Source of the DNA: Candidatus Aminicenantota bacterium
GTDB lineage: Bacteria > Acidobacteriota > Aminicenantia > Aminicenantales > Aminicenantaceae
Assembly: GCA_030607635.1 (NCBI GenBank)
Contig: JAUWJP010000003.1
Span: 1-21,501 of the forward strand
DNA: 21,501 bases
Reading direction: 5' to 3'
The notes below the pieces were generated by a model, which saw nothing but the letters and a program-made list of their open reading frames with translations, was not told the origin of the DNA and ran no database searches. The position numbers and the translations under genes are program-made. Positions within the stretch are counted from its first letter, which is position 1; every line of letters begins with the position of its first letter. Positions 1-7,244 of the stretch are shown here, piece by piece.

Positions 1-107
1 CGAGAAATCACTACCCAACCTCGCTTCCGCTACCCTATATGCTGTAGCATAAGGGAGAAAAGTGAAATGGCATAAAAAGGATGTTATAATAAAGTGCCAA
101 ACTCGAG

Positions 108-127
108 GGGCTTGATTTATCAAGCCC
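108..127. repeat. Intergenic palindrome, copy 1 (GGGCTTGAT-TT-ATCAAGCCC)
   Basis: A perfect inverted repeat with 9-bp arms and a 2-nt centre, 3' of tsaE. The same arms occur at 2360-2379 with centre GA, and a single arm followed by the same kind of flank (CTTACA/CCTACA) occurs at about 21026-21038. This looks like a dispersed non-coding palindromic repeat. As RNA it could form a hairpin at the end of the nnr-tsaE transcript, but no clear T-run follows on the minus strand. Confidence 0.6.
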
Positions 128-176
128 ATCTTTCTTTTTATAAAATTTTGCTCAAGGAAACGGCAAATAACAAGAA

Positions 177-614
177 TTAAAAACAGATTGTTATTTTCCT
201 CTGATCTTTTTTCCCCATATGTAAGGTCACGTGAATAGCATCTAAATCGAATTTTATCTTCTGGGCCCACTCCACAACGATAATTCCTTGACCGAGATAA
301 TCTTCCCACCCAAGATCCAGTATCTCTGCCTTTTTCCCGAGCCGATAAAAGTCTATATGAAAGATTGGATATTTCGCCTTATAGATGTTAATGAGTGTGT
401 AAGAAGGGCTGCATACTTGATGAACATCCTTCATTCCCAATCCAGCAGCTATTCCTTTGGTAAAAACCGTTTTTCCAGCTCCCAGTTCCCCTGTCAGGAG
501 TACTACTTCCTGACCTTTAAAATCCTTGGCAAGATTCTTGGCCAAAAGAAAGGTTTCTCTTTCAGAGTTAGTTAAATACTCTTTTTCCTTTTTCTGATAC
601 GTGCTTATCTTCAT
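177..614 (-). CDS. tsaE: tRNA threonylcarbamoyladenosine biosynthesis ATPase TsaE
   Basis: This is the P-loop ATPase that works with TsaB and TsaD in the cytoplasm to make the t6A modification at position 37 of ANN-decoding tRNAs. The 145-aa protein has the usual family length. Visible motifs are the Walker A loop GELGAGKT at residues 42-49, the SPSYTLIN stretch near residue 70, HIDFYRL near residue 86 and the VEWAQKI motif near residue 114. The start ATG at 614 has only a weak purine-rich leader (AGAGAGAAA), so its translation may depend on the upstream gene. It lies 77 nt downstream of the broken nnr gene on the same strand, and an nnrE/D followed by tsaE is a common bacterial pairing. The family call is firm. 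Confidence 0.95.
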   Translation of the reverse strand: MKISTYQKKEKEYLTNSERETFLLAKNLAKDFKGQEVVLLTGELGAGKTVFTKGIAAGLGMKDVHQVCSPSYTLINIYKAKYPIFHIDFYRLGKKAEILDLGWEDYLGQGIIVVEWAQKIKFDLDAIHVTLHMGKKDQRKITICF

Positions 615-634
615 TTTCTCTCTAAAGAATAATT

Positions 635-670
635 GGGGCCTGGCCCCATTTTTATGGCCCCATTTTTATC
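635..670. repeat. GGGGCC-T-GGCCCC palindrome plus 14-bp tandem repeat
   Basis: Between nnrD and tsaE there is a 13-bp palindrome at 635-647, followed by two tandem copies of TGGCCCCATTTTTA at 641-654 and 655-668. It resembles a decayed dispersed intergenic element. A related C/T-rich tandem tract lies at 2446-2493. Confidence 0.5.
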
Positions 671-691
671 TCCATCACTGCCAACTACAGA

Positions 692-979
692 TTACTCAGA
701 TTCTAAAAGTTTGAGCCCTGATGGAAGGTAACGGATGATATCGCCAGCAGTCAAGGCTTTCTCTCCGAGCTTTTCAGCTCCAATGTCTCCGCTTAAGCCG
801 TGAATATAAACAGCAGCCAGAATTGCCTCAAGGAGATTTTTCTCCTGGACGATCATAGAAGCAATCATTCCACTCAGAACATCGCCCGAGCCTGCAGTGG
901 CCATCCCAGGATTTCCAGTGGGATTAATAAAAACTCTCCCATCAGGAGTAGCGATGAGAGTTCTGTAGGCTTTAAGCAC
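692..979 (-). pseudogene. nnrD: C-terminal fragment of ADP-dependent NAD(P)H-hydrate dehydratase, cut off by an in-frame TAG
   Basis: This 95-aa frame is the last part of the dehydratase domain encoded upstream. It begins LKAYRTLIATPDGR and contains NPGMATAGSGDVLSGM, the hallmark loop with the catalytic aspartate (GSGD). It is in the same reading frame as the upstream 420-aa piece, separated only by TAG at 983-985 and one CTT codon. The GTG at 979 has no visible ribosome binding site, so it is probably a mid-domain codon and not a real start. Without this piece the dehydratase cannot be active. The lesion looks like a point change from a sense codon (a Tyr codon TAC/TAT would need one change), but readthrough or an assembly error remains possible. 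Confidence 0.85.
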
Positions 980-982
980 AAG

Positions 983-2245
983 CTAAACCCCGTATTCTTC
1001 GGCAAATTGTGGTGCAAGTTCTAATTTTCTCTCCACCACTTCCCGAGTAGAAAGATTGAGGAGCCGGGCGAATTCACCTGGATGGGGAGTGAGCACTGCA
1101 GGCTGGCACAAAGATTTTATTATTTCCGGCTTTGAAGCCAATATATTCAGAGCATCTGCATCCACGACTGCAGGCACGTTAATCTTCGGCATAAGGGAGA
1201 GGACAAGTTCAGAGGTGGATTTGTGAGTGGAAATCCCTGGTCCAATCATGAGAGCATCTTTCCCTTTAAGAAGACTCAGCACCTTTTTTAAGGCTTCATG
1301 AGAGAGAGTCTTCTCTACTGTTTCAGCCAAAGGCTCTGTCATTAATTCATCCATGGAGCGAGCCACAATGGGAAGGCAACTCTCTGGAGTTCCTACGGTC
1401 ACCAAGCCTGCTCCCATCTTTAAAGCTGCTTTTCCAGCCATAGCAGCGGCTCCTGTTTTCCCCAGGGAGCCGGAAAGAATGAAAAGATGACCGTAAGTTC
1501 CTTTATGCGTATCCTTGCTTCGCTTCTTAAAATAAGGCAGAACGGTTTTCTTCTCCACTAGTTCGAGCTTGAGGTTTTCGTCATCGAACAGGAAAGAAGG
1601 CACGCTTATATCAGCAACCACCAGTTCACCGACATATTCTTCTGCAGGCGGAAAGATATGGACCACTTTAGGAGCAGCTAAGGTCACAGTCAAATCTGCC
1701 CTCACACAGGGACCGATGATTTGAAACGTATCCGAGGAAAGGCCGGAAGGAATATCCACGGCTATTTTATATGCCTTTGATTTGTTAATACCTTCGATAA
1801 CTGCGGCGTAGAGTCCCTGCGCAGGCTTAATGAGACCCGTCCCAAAGATCGCATCAACGAGCACAGACGACTGAAAAATCTTTTCTTTCTGGAGTTTCCA
1901 ATCCTTTGGAGAACAGACCTCGCTAATTTTTATCCCTATTTTCTCGGCCATTTTTAAATTTACGGCGGCATCTCCCCTCACTTCTCCTTTAGAAGCTAGA
2001 AGCAGGACATACGGATCGGCTCCGTGGTTATAGAGATGGCGCGCTACAACAAAACCATCGCCGCCGTTGTTTCCTTTACCGGCCACGATGACGATTTTTT
2101 CCTTACTCAACTCTGGAAACTTTTCTCTAAGCTTTTTAAAGATTTGCTTGCCAGCATTTTCCATTAGGGTGGTGCCCAATATTCCGATTTCCTCGATAGC
2201 TGTCCGGTCAATTTCTCTCATCTGGGTCGAAGTTAGGACTTTCAT
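983..2245 (-). CDS. nnrE-nnrD: NAD(P)H-hydrate epimerase / ADP-dependent NAD(P)H-hydrate dehydratase, interrupted by in-frame TAG
   Basis: This bifunctional repair enzyme restores hydrated NADH/NADPH: the N-terminal YjeF_N epimerase interconverts R and S hydrates and the C-terminal ribokinase-like domain dehydrates the S form using ADP. I chose ATG 2245 because MKVLTSTQMREIDR is the canonical N-terminus and AAAGGAG lies 5 nt upstream; the frame is open back to 2305 without such support. Residues 56-64 read GKGNNGGDG and 131-137 DAIFGTG (catalytic Asp of the epimerase). The dehydratase domain starts near residue 235 with THKGTYGH at 246-253, then VVDADALN and TPHPGEFARLL. The frame stops at TAG 983-985 after EEYGV, yet the next codons continue the domain in frame. 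The epimerase half should be intact and the dehydratase half is incomplete unless the stop is read through. Confidence 0.9.
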   Translation of the reverse strand: MKVLTSTQMREIDRTAIEEIGILGTTLMENAGKQIFKKLREKFPELSKEKIVIVAGKGNNGGDGFVVARHLYNHGADPYVLLLASKGEVRGDAAVNLKMAEKIGIKISEVCSPKDWKLQKEKIFQSSVLVDAIFGTGLIKPAQGLYAAVIEGINKSKAYKIAVDIPSGLSSDTFQIIGPCVRADLTVTLAAPKVVHIFPPAEEYVGELVVADISVPSFLFDDENLKLELVEKKTVLPYFKKRSKDTHKGTYGHLFILSGSLGKTGAAAMAGKAALKMGAGLVTVGTPESCLPIVARSMDELMTEPLAETVEKTLSHEALKKVLSLLKGKDALMIGPGISTHKSTSELVLSLMPKINVPAVVDADALNILASKPEIIKSLCQPAVLTPHPGEFARLLNLSTREVVERKLELAPQFAEEYGV

Positions 2246-2359
2246 GGGCACTCCTTTGATGGTACTTTTTAAAGACTCATCCTTATTTACAGCGAATTTT
2301 ACCACATGGGGTTAGACTTTTAAAACTTGAATTTTTTATCTTTTTTTTTGAAAACAGGT

Positions 2360-2379
2360 GGGCTTGATGAATCAAGCCC
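2360..2379. repeat. Intergenic palindrome, copy 2 (GGGCTTGAT-GA-ATCAAGCCC)
   Basis: The 9-bp arms are identical to those at 108-127, with a different 2-nt centre, and are followed by CCTACAAAC. It supports a dispersed repeat family in this genome. Confidence 0.6.
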
Positions 2380-2445
2380 CTACAAACAAAGGATTGCCCC
2401 TAATTCTCTTGAAATCAGGACTGTCTCCATTAAGGAAAAAGTAGC

Positions 2446-2493
2446 CTGTCCCCCTTTTCTGTCCCCTTTTTCTGCCACCTTTTCTCCCTTTTT
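2446..2493 (+). repeat. Degenerate C/T tandem repeat
   Basis: Successive units read CTGTCCCCCTTTT (2446-2458), CTGTCCCCTTTTT (2459-2471), CTGCCACCTTTT (2472-2483) and CTCCCTTTTT (2484-2493). It is a polypyrimidine tract upstream of the gap operon. It resembles the CCCCATTTTT units at 641-670, so it may be a decayed intergenic element. Confidence 0.5.
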
Positions 2494-2611
2494 CTCTGCA
2501 TGTTTTCCTGTTATTTTAAGCTATCAGAAAGAAATCACATGTCACTGTATTCATTGATTTAAGCCTGTTTTTGTGTTAATAAAGAAACAGATATATAAGA
2601 GGAGGTTTCAT

Positions 2612-3613
2612 ATGAGTTTTAAAATCGGAATAAATGGATTCGGACGTATTGGAAGAAATTTTTTCCGCGCCTCTTACCAGGATCCCGACATTGATATCGT
2701 GGCTGTAAACGATATCACTGATTCTAAAACTCTGGCTCATCTGCTTAAGTACGATTCTGTACTCGGGATTCTAGAGGCAAATATTAAATCCACGGAAGAT
2801 GCAATAATAGTCAATGATAAAACAATTAAAGTTCTTTCTGAGAAAGACCCGGGCAATCTTCCTTGGAAAGAGCTGGGGGCCTCTATCGTTATTGAATCTA
2901 CGGGCATATTCAGAAAAAAACAGGATGCAATCAAGCATATCGAAAAAGGTGGTGCTGAAAAAGTTATAATTTCTGCGCCTTCCTCAGATCCAGACGTAGC
3001 GATTGTCCTCGGAGTCAACGAAGAAATCTATAATCCAGAAAAACACCACGTCGTCTCCATGGCCTCCTGCACTACCAATTGCTTGGCCCCTGTAGTAAAA
3101 GTTCTCCATCAGGAGTTTGGCATTGAAAAAGCCTTTATGACCACAATTCATGCCTATACAAGTGACCAGAAATTACTTGATGCACCCCATAAAGATCTTC
3201 GTCGAGCCCGAGCAGCAGCCGTCTCTCAAATTCCCACAACAACCGGAGCTGCCAAGGCTGTAGGACTTGTTATTCCTGAGCTCGAAGGGAAAATCGACGG
3301 CATAGCCATAAGGATTCCCACTTGCAATGTATCTGTCGTAGATTTGGTAGCGCTCTTAAAGAAAAATGTCAGCGCCGATGAAGTTAACGAATCCTTCAAT
3401 AAAGCTTCCGAAGGCAAGTTGAAGGGAATTCTCGATTACACTGAGGAGCCTCTTGTCTCTGTTGATTTTATGGCCAATCCTCACTCTGGCATCGTAGACG
3501 GGCTTTTCACCAGGATTACAGATGAAAACCTGGTGAAAATTCTAGCCTGGTATGACAATGAATGGGGCTTTTCCTGCCGCATGATAGATTTGATCAAGTA
3601 CATCTCCCGTTAA
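2612..3613 (+). CDS. gap: Glyceraldehyde-3-phosphate dehydrogenase (type I, NAD-type)
   Basis: This cytosolic glycolytic enzyme oxidises and phosphorylates glyceraldehyde 3-phosphate to 1,3-bisphosphoglycerate with NAD. I set the start at ATG 2612 (333 aa), behind AGAGGAGG with 5-6 nt spacing, because MSFKIGINGFGRIGR is the normal N-terminus; the 13 codons upstream in frame lack support. The Rossmann motif GINGFGRIGR is at residues 6-15, and Asp34 in VAVNDITD favours NAD. The catalytic Cys153 is in SCTTNC and His180 in TTIHAYT. LLDAPHKDLRRAR is the usual substrate loop of NAD-type enzymes. It is the first gene of the gap-pgk-tpiA-secG operon, with pgk starting 6 nt downstream. Confidence 0.98.
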   Translation: MSFKIGINGFGRIGRNFFRASYQDPDIDIVAVNDITDSKTLAHLLKYDSVLGILEANIKSTEDAIIVNDKTIKVLSEKDPGNLPWKELGASIVIESTGIFRKKQDAIKHIEKGGAEKVIISAPSSDPDVAIVLGVNEEIYNPEKHHVVSMASCTTNCLAPVVKVLHQEFGIEKAFMTTIHAYTSDQKLLDAPHKDLRRARAAAVSQIPTTTGAAKAVGLVIPELEGKIDGIAIRIPTCNVSVVDLVALLKKNVSADEVNESFNKASEGKLKGILDYTEEPLVSVDFMANPHSGIVDGLFTRITDENLVKILAWYDNEWGFSCRMIDLIKYISR

Positions 3614-3619
3614 GAAGGC

Positions 3620-4801
3620 ATGCTCACTCCCAAAGACTTAGATCTTGAGGAAAAAATGGTTTTTCTCCGGGTTGACTTCAACGTTCCTCTGGATGAAGAA
3701 TGCAAAATAAGAGATGATTCGCGCATAAAGGCTGCTCTTCCCACCATAAATTACCTTCTCGAGCAAAAGGCAAAAGTAGTAGTCGCCTCCCATTTGGGAC
3801 GTCCCAAAGGAGAATATGTTCCTGAATTTAGCCTTAAGCCTGTAGCAGAAAGGCTTTCCGAGCTCATTCCTCAGAATGTCATTCTTGCCCCTGATGTTAT
3901 CGGGGAGGAAGTCCTAAAACTAAAGAAAGAGCTCAAGGAAGACCAGACTCTTCTTCTGGAAAACCTGCGGTTTCATAAAGGAGAGACAGCTAATGATTCT
4001 TCTTTTGCTCAACTTTTGGCTCAAGAAGTCAACTATTATGTCAACGATGCTTTTGGTGCCTCGCACCGATCCCATGCCTCAGTTGTCGGCATTGCCCAGT
4101 ATGTTGAAAAATCAGTAGCTGGCTTTCTCCTCAAAAAAGAAGTTGATTATCTAAGTAAAGCCGTTCATTCTCCCTCAAAACCATACGTAGCCATTCTCGG
4201 AGGTGCAAAAGTCTCTGATAAGATTCCGGTCATAGAGAACCTTTTAAACAAAGCTGACAGTATTCTTATCGGCGGCGCTATGGCTTACACATTTTTCAAA
4301 GCCCAGGGATATGAAGTCGGTCGCTCCCTTGTCGAGGAAGATAAAATAGAGCTCGCCCGTCTCCTTCTAGAACGAGCCCAAAAGGAAAAAGTTAATTTTT
4401 ATCTTCCTTCGGATCATCTTGTCGCCGCTGAAAAGGATCCCGACACAGAGGTCAAAATAGTGGACTCGCCACCTATTCCTTCAGACTTGATGGGTCTTGA
4501 TATCGGGCCAAAAACTGTCGAGAAATACTCAAAAATCATAGCCAAGGCAAAAACGATCTACTGGAACGGTCCAATGGGAGTGTTTGAAATCGATAAATTC
4601 TCACAAGGAACCATGAAAATAGCTGAGGCAGTAGCCAGTTCTGAAGCCCTTTCAATCGTGGGAGGGGGAGATTCAGTAGCAGCTGTCTGCAAAGCAGGAG
4701 TGAGCGAGAAAATATCCCATATTTCAACCGGAGGGGGTGCTTCTTTAGAATTTATGGCAAACGAAACCCTCCCTGGTATCGAAGCATTATCGGAGAAATA
4801 A
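3620..4801 (+). CDS. pgk: Phosphoglycerate kinase
   Basis: It transfers the acyl phosphate of 1,3-bisphosphoglycerate to ADP, making ATP and 3-phosphoglycerate. The 393-aa protein is full length for bacterial PGK. Visible motifs are RVDFNVPL at residues 17-24, SHLGRPKG near residue 56, LLENLRFHKGE near 113, the nucleotide loop GGAKVSDK near 196 and the C-terminal GGGDSVAAV and STGGGASLEFM. The ATG is 6 nt after the gap stop; the only leader is AAGAAGG, very close to the start, so translation is probably coupled to gap. Its stop codon is 1 nt from the tpiA start. Confidence 0.98.
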   Translation: MLTPKDLDLEEKMVFLRVDFNVPLDEECKIRDDSRIKAALPTINYLLEQKAKVVVASHLGRPKGEYVPEFSLKPVAERLSELIPQNVILAPDVIGEEVLKLKKELKEDQTLLLENLRFHKGETANDSSFAQLLAQEVNYYVNDAFGASHRSHASVVGIAQYVEKSVAGFLLKKEVDYLSKAVHSPSKPYVAILGGAKVSDKIPVIENLLNKADSILIGGAMAYTFFKAQGYEVGRSLVEEDKIELARLLLERAQKEKVNFYLPSDHLVAAEKDPDTEVKIVDSPPIPSDLMGLDIGPKTVEKYSKIIAKAKTIYWNGPMGVFEIDKFSQGTMKIAEAVASSEALSIVGGGDSVAAVCKAGVSEKISHISTGGGASLEFMANETLPGIEALSEK

Positions 4802-4802
4802 G

Positions 4803-5591
4803 ATGACAATAAGTAACGAAAAACCTTTCCTCGCGGGAAACTGGAAAATGCATAAGACCATTCCTGAAGCTGTGGAAATGGTTAAAGCTCTTAAAGAGGA
4901 AAGTCCTCAACTGACGGACGCAGAGCTTGTTGTAATTCCTCCCTATACCATGCTGAATGAAGTGAAAAAAGTAATTGAAGGAAGTAATATCCAGCTTGGC
5001 GCCCAAAACATTTTCTGGGAAGAAAAAGGAGCTTTCACAGGCGAAGTCTCCCCGCCGATGCTCAAAGATGCAGGCTGTCAATATGTCACTATCGGTCACT
5101 CAGAAAGGCGGCAATATTTTGGTGAAACAAATGAGACTGTTAATAAAAAAATCAAAGCAGCTTTAGCTCATGAACTTACGCCAATCATGTGCATCGGGGA
5201 ATCACTGAAAGAAAGAGAAAAGGGAAACACCATGGATAAAGTCGAAACCCAGGTAAATTCAGGGCTGGAAGGGCTGGGGAAAGATGAGATAAGTCGGATC
5301 GTTATCGCTTATGAGCCTATCTGGGCCATCGGAACGGGTGAAACAGCAACACCTTCTCAAGCAGAGGAAGTCCATAGCTTCATAAGAAAGAAGCTGACAG
5401 AAAAATATGGAAATGAGATTGCTTCGTATGCTATAATTCTCTACGGTGGCTCAGTGAAGCCAGCCAATACATATTCTATACTAAAGGAAAATAACATAAA
5501 CGGAGCATTAGTCGGAGGAGCTTCGCTGGAAGCTGACTCATTCATTCAAATAACGAAAGAAGCAATAAAAGCTTACAAGGAGAAGAAGTGA
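4803..5591 (+). CDS. tpiA: Triosephosphate isomerase
   Basis: It interconverts dihydroxyacetone phosphate and glyceraldehyde 3-phosphate. The 262-aa protein is a complete TIM barrel with Lys15 in GNWKMHK, electrophile His99 in IGHSERR, catalytic base Glu171 in AYEPIWAIGTG, and phosphate-binding YGGSV and LVGGASL near the end. The ATG follows the pgk stop by 1 nt, with GGAG about 7 nt upstream inside the pgk tail. Its TGA overlaps the GTG start of secG by four bases, so the operon is translationally coupled. Confidence 0.98.
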   Translation: MTISNEKPFLAGNWKMHKTIPEAVEMVKALKEESPQLTDAELVVIPPYTMLNEVKKVIEGSNIQLGAQNIFWEEKGAFTGEVSPPMLKDAGCQYVTIGHSERRQYFGETNETVNKKIKAALAHELTPIMCIGESLKEREKGNTMDKVETQVNSGLEGLGKDEISRIVIAYEPIWAIGTGETATPSQAEEVHSFIRKKLTEKYGNEIASYAIILYGGSVKPANTYSILKENNINGALVGGASLEADSFIQITKEAIKAYKEKK

Positions 5592-5962
5592 GCGGTATAA
5601 TCACAGTAATCCACATTATCGTCTGTTTCATTCTCATCATTGCTGTTCTTCTTCAATCAGGTAAAGCTGCTGATCTGGCTGGAGCGTTCGGAGGGGGAGG
5701 CAGCCAGACTGTTTTCGGGCCACGTGGTGCGGCCACTATTTTATCCAGGGCAACCACAATTAGTGCCATACTTTTTATGATAACTTCGCTGGGGCTCTGG
5801 ATGCTGTCTGTAAAAGGAGTAACATCGGCTGTAAAAGGCGAAGGAGCACCGACAGAGGAGGCAGCTGCGGTAACGGAAACAAAAAAAGAAACTGAAGAAA
5901 AGAAACCTCCAACAACAGAGGAAAAAGAACAAAAAAACACAGAAACAGAGAAGAGAAAATAA
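5588..5962 (+). CDS. secG: Preprotein translocase subunit SecG
   Basis: This is the small inner-membrane partner of SecYE that aids protein export. The GTG start at 5588 lies in the GTGA overlap with tpiA and has AAGGAG 5 nt upstream. Residues 3-22 form TM helix 1 and about 50-72 form TM helix 2. Between them is the family hallmark: LLQSGKAADLAGAFGGGGSQTVFG (shown here only as LLQSGKAADLAGAF, then GGGGSQTVFG) with GAATILSR. After about residue 80 comes a long Glu/Lys/Thr-rich low-complexity tail (to residue 124), longer than in compact SecGs and presumably cytoplasmic and disordered. The gene closes the glycolytic operon, and the tRNA-Leu(GAG) follows 65 nt later. Confidence 0.93.
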   Translation: MSGIITVIHIIVCFILIIAVLLQSGKAADLAGAFGGGGSQTVFGPRGAATILSRATTISAILFMITSLGLWMLSVKGVTSAVKGEGAPTEEAAAVTETKKETEEKKPPTTEEKEQKNTETEKRK

Positions 5963-5989
5963 AGGTCAGAAAACTTTCTCCCTTAAATA

Positions 5990-6005
5990 TAGGCAATACT
6001 GCCTA
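5990..6005 (+). other. Small hairpin between secG and tRNA-Leu
   Basis: TAGGCA-ATAC-TGCCTA is a 6-bp stem with a 4-nt loop. No T-run follows, so it is not a convincing terminator. It may be a processing or structural element in a secG-tRNA cotranscript. Confidence 0.35.
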
Positions 6006-6027
6006 GATGAGCCTCCCAGGTTTAAAT

Positions 6028-6114
6028 GCCGAAGTGGTGGAATTGGTAGACACGCTAGCTTGAGGGGCTAGGTCCTGATATTCGGGAGTAGGGGGGCGAG
6101 TCCCCTCTTCGGCA
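6028..6114 (+). tRNA. tRNA-Leu (anticodon GAG)
   Basis: This is an 87-nt class II tRNA. The acceptor stem GCCGAAG (6028-6034) pairs with CTTCGGC (6107-6113), with discriminator A at 6114 and no encoded CCA. The D arm reads GTGGAATTGGTAGACAC. The anticodon stem CTAGC/GCTAG (6055-6059, 6067-6071) encloses loop TTGAGGG with anticodon GAG at 6062-6064. The long variable arm has stem TCCTGA/TCGGGA at 6073-6087. The T stem AGGGG/CCCCT (6090-6094, 6102-6106) encloses loop GGCGAGT: the near-universal T54-T55 is replaced by GG, while C56 and A58 are kept. It decodes CUC/CUU. It follows secG, as leuU does in enterobacteria. Confidence 0.92.
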
Positions 6115-6159
6115 TTGCCTTCCATCACCAATCAATTCTTGTTGTCAACATTTGTTGAC

Positions 6160-6321
6160 TCTACAATCCTTCCAACATTAACTTCTATCGAAGAACCGAA
6201 GATCATCGACAGGATCATCGCCCACCTCAAGCTGACCTTTGAAGCTGAACGGCCGCCTCCGCCTCATATTGCCCACCAGGAACTCCTGATGGCAGCCGAG
6301 GAGAGGGGGGAATATTTCTGA
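6160..6321 (+). mobile_element. C-terminal remnant of an IS91-like transposase
   Basis: The frame ending at TGA 6319-6321 encodes EEPKIIDRIIAHLKLTFEAE, then RPPPPHIAHQELLMAAEERGEYF in two pieces (RPPPPHIAHQ; ELLMAAEERGEYF). From memory this is the characteristic tail of IS91/Y2-type putative transposases. The zinc-binding and catalytic parts are absent, because the tRNA gene ends only 45 nt upstream. It is a dead 3' stump lying directly behind a tRNA. I judge the family from the tail only. Confidence 0.65.
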
Positions 6322-6620
6322 GAGGCTCTGTGGCTGCTTTTTGATGATTCGGGGGCCGAGTCTATCTTAAACTTGATGGTTTGGAGCTTTTGAATGAAGT
6401 TTAAAAATATTATTGTATTGCGTCCATTCGGTCTTGTGCTTGCTCTCTAAGTACGGCCTCTACACAATCAAGAAGATTCTCTTGACTTATGTGAATAATT
6501 TTACAATTATTATGCTCTTTAAAATATAATTCTCTCATTCACGAAGATGTTCATATATTGCCCGGGAGGAATCAATCCTCCGCATTTATTATCTGATATA
6601 TTTATCTTAAGGAGTTCTCT
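6322..6620 (+). other. Intergenic region upstream of the DUF4405 gene
   Basis: There is no credible gene in these 299 bases. A possible promoter is TTGACT (6482-6487), 17 nt, AATTAT (6505-6510), pointing to the plus strand. TAAGGAG at 6608-6614 is the ribosome binding site of the next frame. Confidence 0.35.
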
Positions 6621-7244
6621 ATGCACTTTCATAAGAAAAAGTTCAACACTAAAGCATTCATATCTTTCACTACATTCTTATCAATCATCATTCTCATACT
6701 ATCCGGAATATGCCTCTACGTTTCTCCCTCAGGCGGGATAGCCAGAGAAATCAACTGGAAGTTGCTTTCGCTATCAAGAGAAGCCTGGAGAGGAATGCAC
6801 ATCACTTTCTGCATTTTTTTCATTGTTTTCATTATTTTCCATTTGATCTATAACTTGAAAGTACTCCTCGCCTATCTCAAAAACAAATTAACAAAGAAGC
6901 TCGTCTTTAAAAAAGAATTTTGCCTGGCGCTGCTTATTGTTGGTATTCTTCTGATCTTCTCTGCTTTCCAATGGTTTCCTTTTTCTAAACTGCTGGAATG
7001 GAGAGACGCCATAAAGTACAAACCGCGAGTTCATGAGAGCATATCACTTCAGGACAGCACCAATCCAACAGCCATTCATTTCTCGGAAAGAAAACCGGAA
7101 AGGTCCAGTCCGTTGAATAGCGGCTTGAAGCCCTCAGAGATTTCCTCCTCGCTCAAGCTCCAGACATTCTTCTCAGGATGTATTTCTCTGCTGTCACCAC
7201 CTTTCTCAATCTTCCAGTCCACCAGCATCTCAAAATCAGTATAA
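6621..7244 (+). CDS. DUF4405 membrane protein, C-terminus probably replaced
   Basis: This is a small integral membrane protein of the DUF4405 family (function not established). TAAGGAG sits 6 nt before the ATG, so the start is sound. Hydrophobic segments cover about residues 12-34, 58-86 and 99-121. The family pattern includes the YVSPSGGIAREINWKLL loop near 33-49 and membrane histidines at 60 and 74. The family-like sequence fades after about residue 137 (near 7035). From about 7076 the frame runs antisense through a DUF1080 remnant, so the last 50-70 of the 207 residues (Ser/Pro-rich) look like chance read-through. I infer a 3' truncation; the three TM helices themselves may still be made. 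Confidence 0.6.
   Translation: MHFHKKKFNTKAFISFTTFLSIIILILSGICLYVSPSGGIAREINWKLLSLSREAWRGMHITFCIFFIVFIIFHLIYNLKVLLAYLKNKLTKKLVFKKEFCLALLIVGILLIFSAFQWFPFSKLLEWRDAIKYKPRVHESISLQDSTNPTAIHFSERKPERSSPLNSGLKPSEISSSLKLQTFFSGCISLLSPPFSIFQSTSISKSV

Larger units (their letters stand above)
2246..2611. other. Divergent intergenic region between nnr and gap
   Basis: These 366 bases hold no convincing gene. They contain palindrome copy 2 (2360-2379) and a pyrimidine-rich degenerate tandem tract (2446-2493). The gap promoter should lie in the last 100 bases; TTGATT near 2555 followed by an AT-rich TTAATA segment is suggestive but weak. The strong ribosome binding site AAGAGGAGG at 2598-2606 serves gap. 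Confidence 0.5.

Noticed and set aside
288..575. Plus-strand frame over tsaE
   Set aside because: It is antisense to a clear TsaE reading frame and has no recognisable domain or ribosome binding site.
980..2245. Alternative genetic code (TAG read as an amino acid)
   Set aside because: Kinase 2 ends with TAG at its natural C-terminus, and TGA and TAA also end intact genes at expected places (tpiA, gpgS, gap). Only one gene shows an internal TAG.
5990..6005. Intrinsic terminator after secG
   Set aside because: The 6-bp hairpin is not followed by a T-run, and a tRNA follows closely.
6144..6159. GTCAACA-TT-TGTTGAC inverted repeat as an insertion-sequence end or operator
   Set aside because: The arms are only 7 bp, there is no matching partner at another element end, and IS91-like elements lack terminal inverted repeats; nothing else supports a function.
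6547..6741. 64-codon plus-strand frame before and into the DUF4405 gene
   Set aside because: It overlaps the well-supported DUF4405 start in another frame, with its own sequence showing no family or leader.
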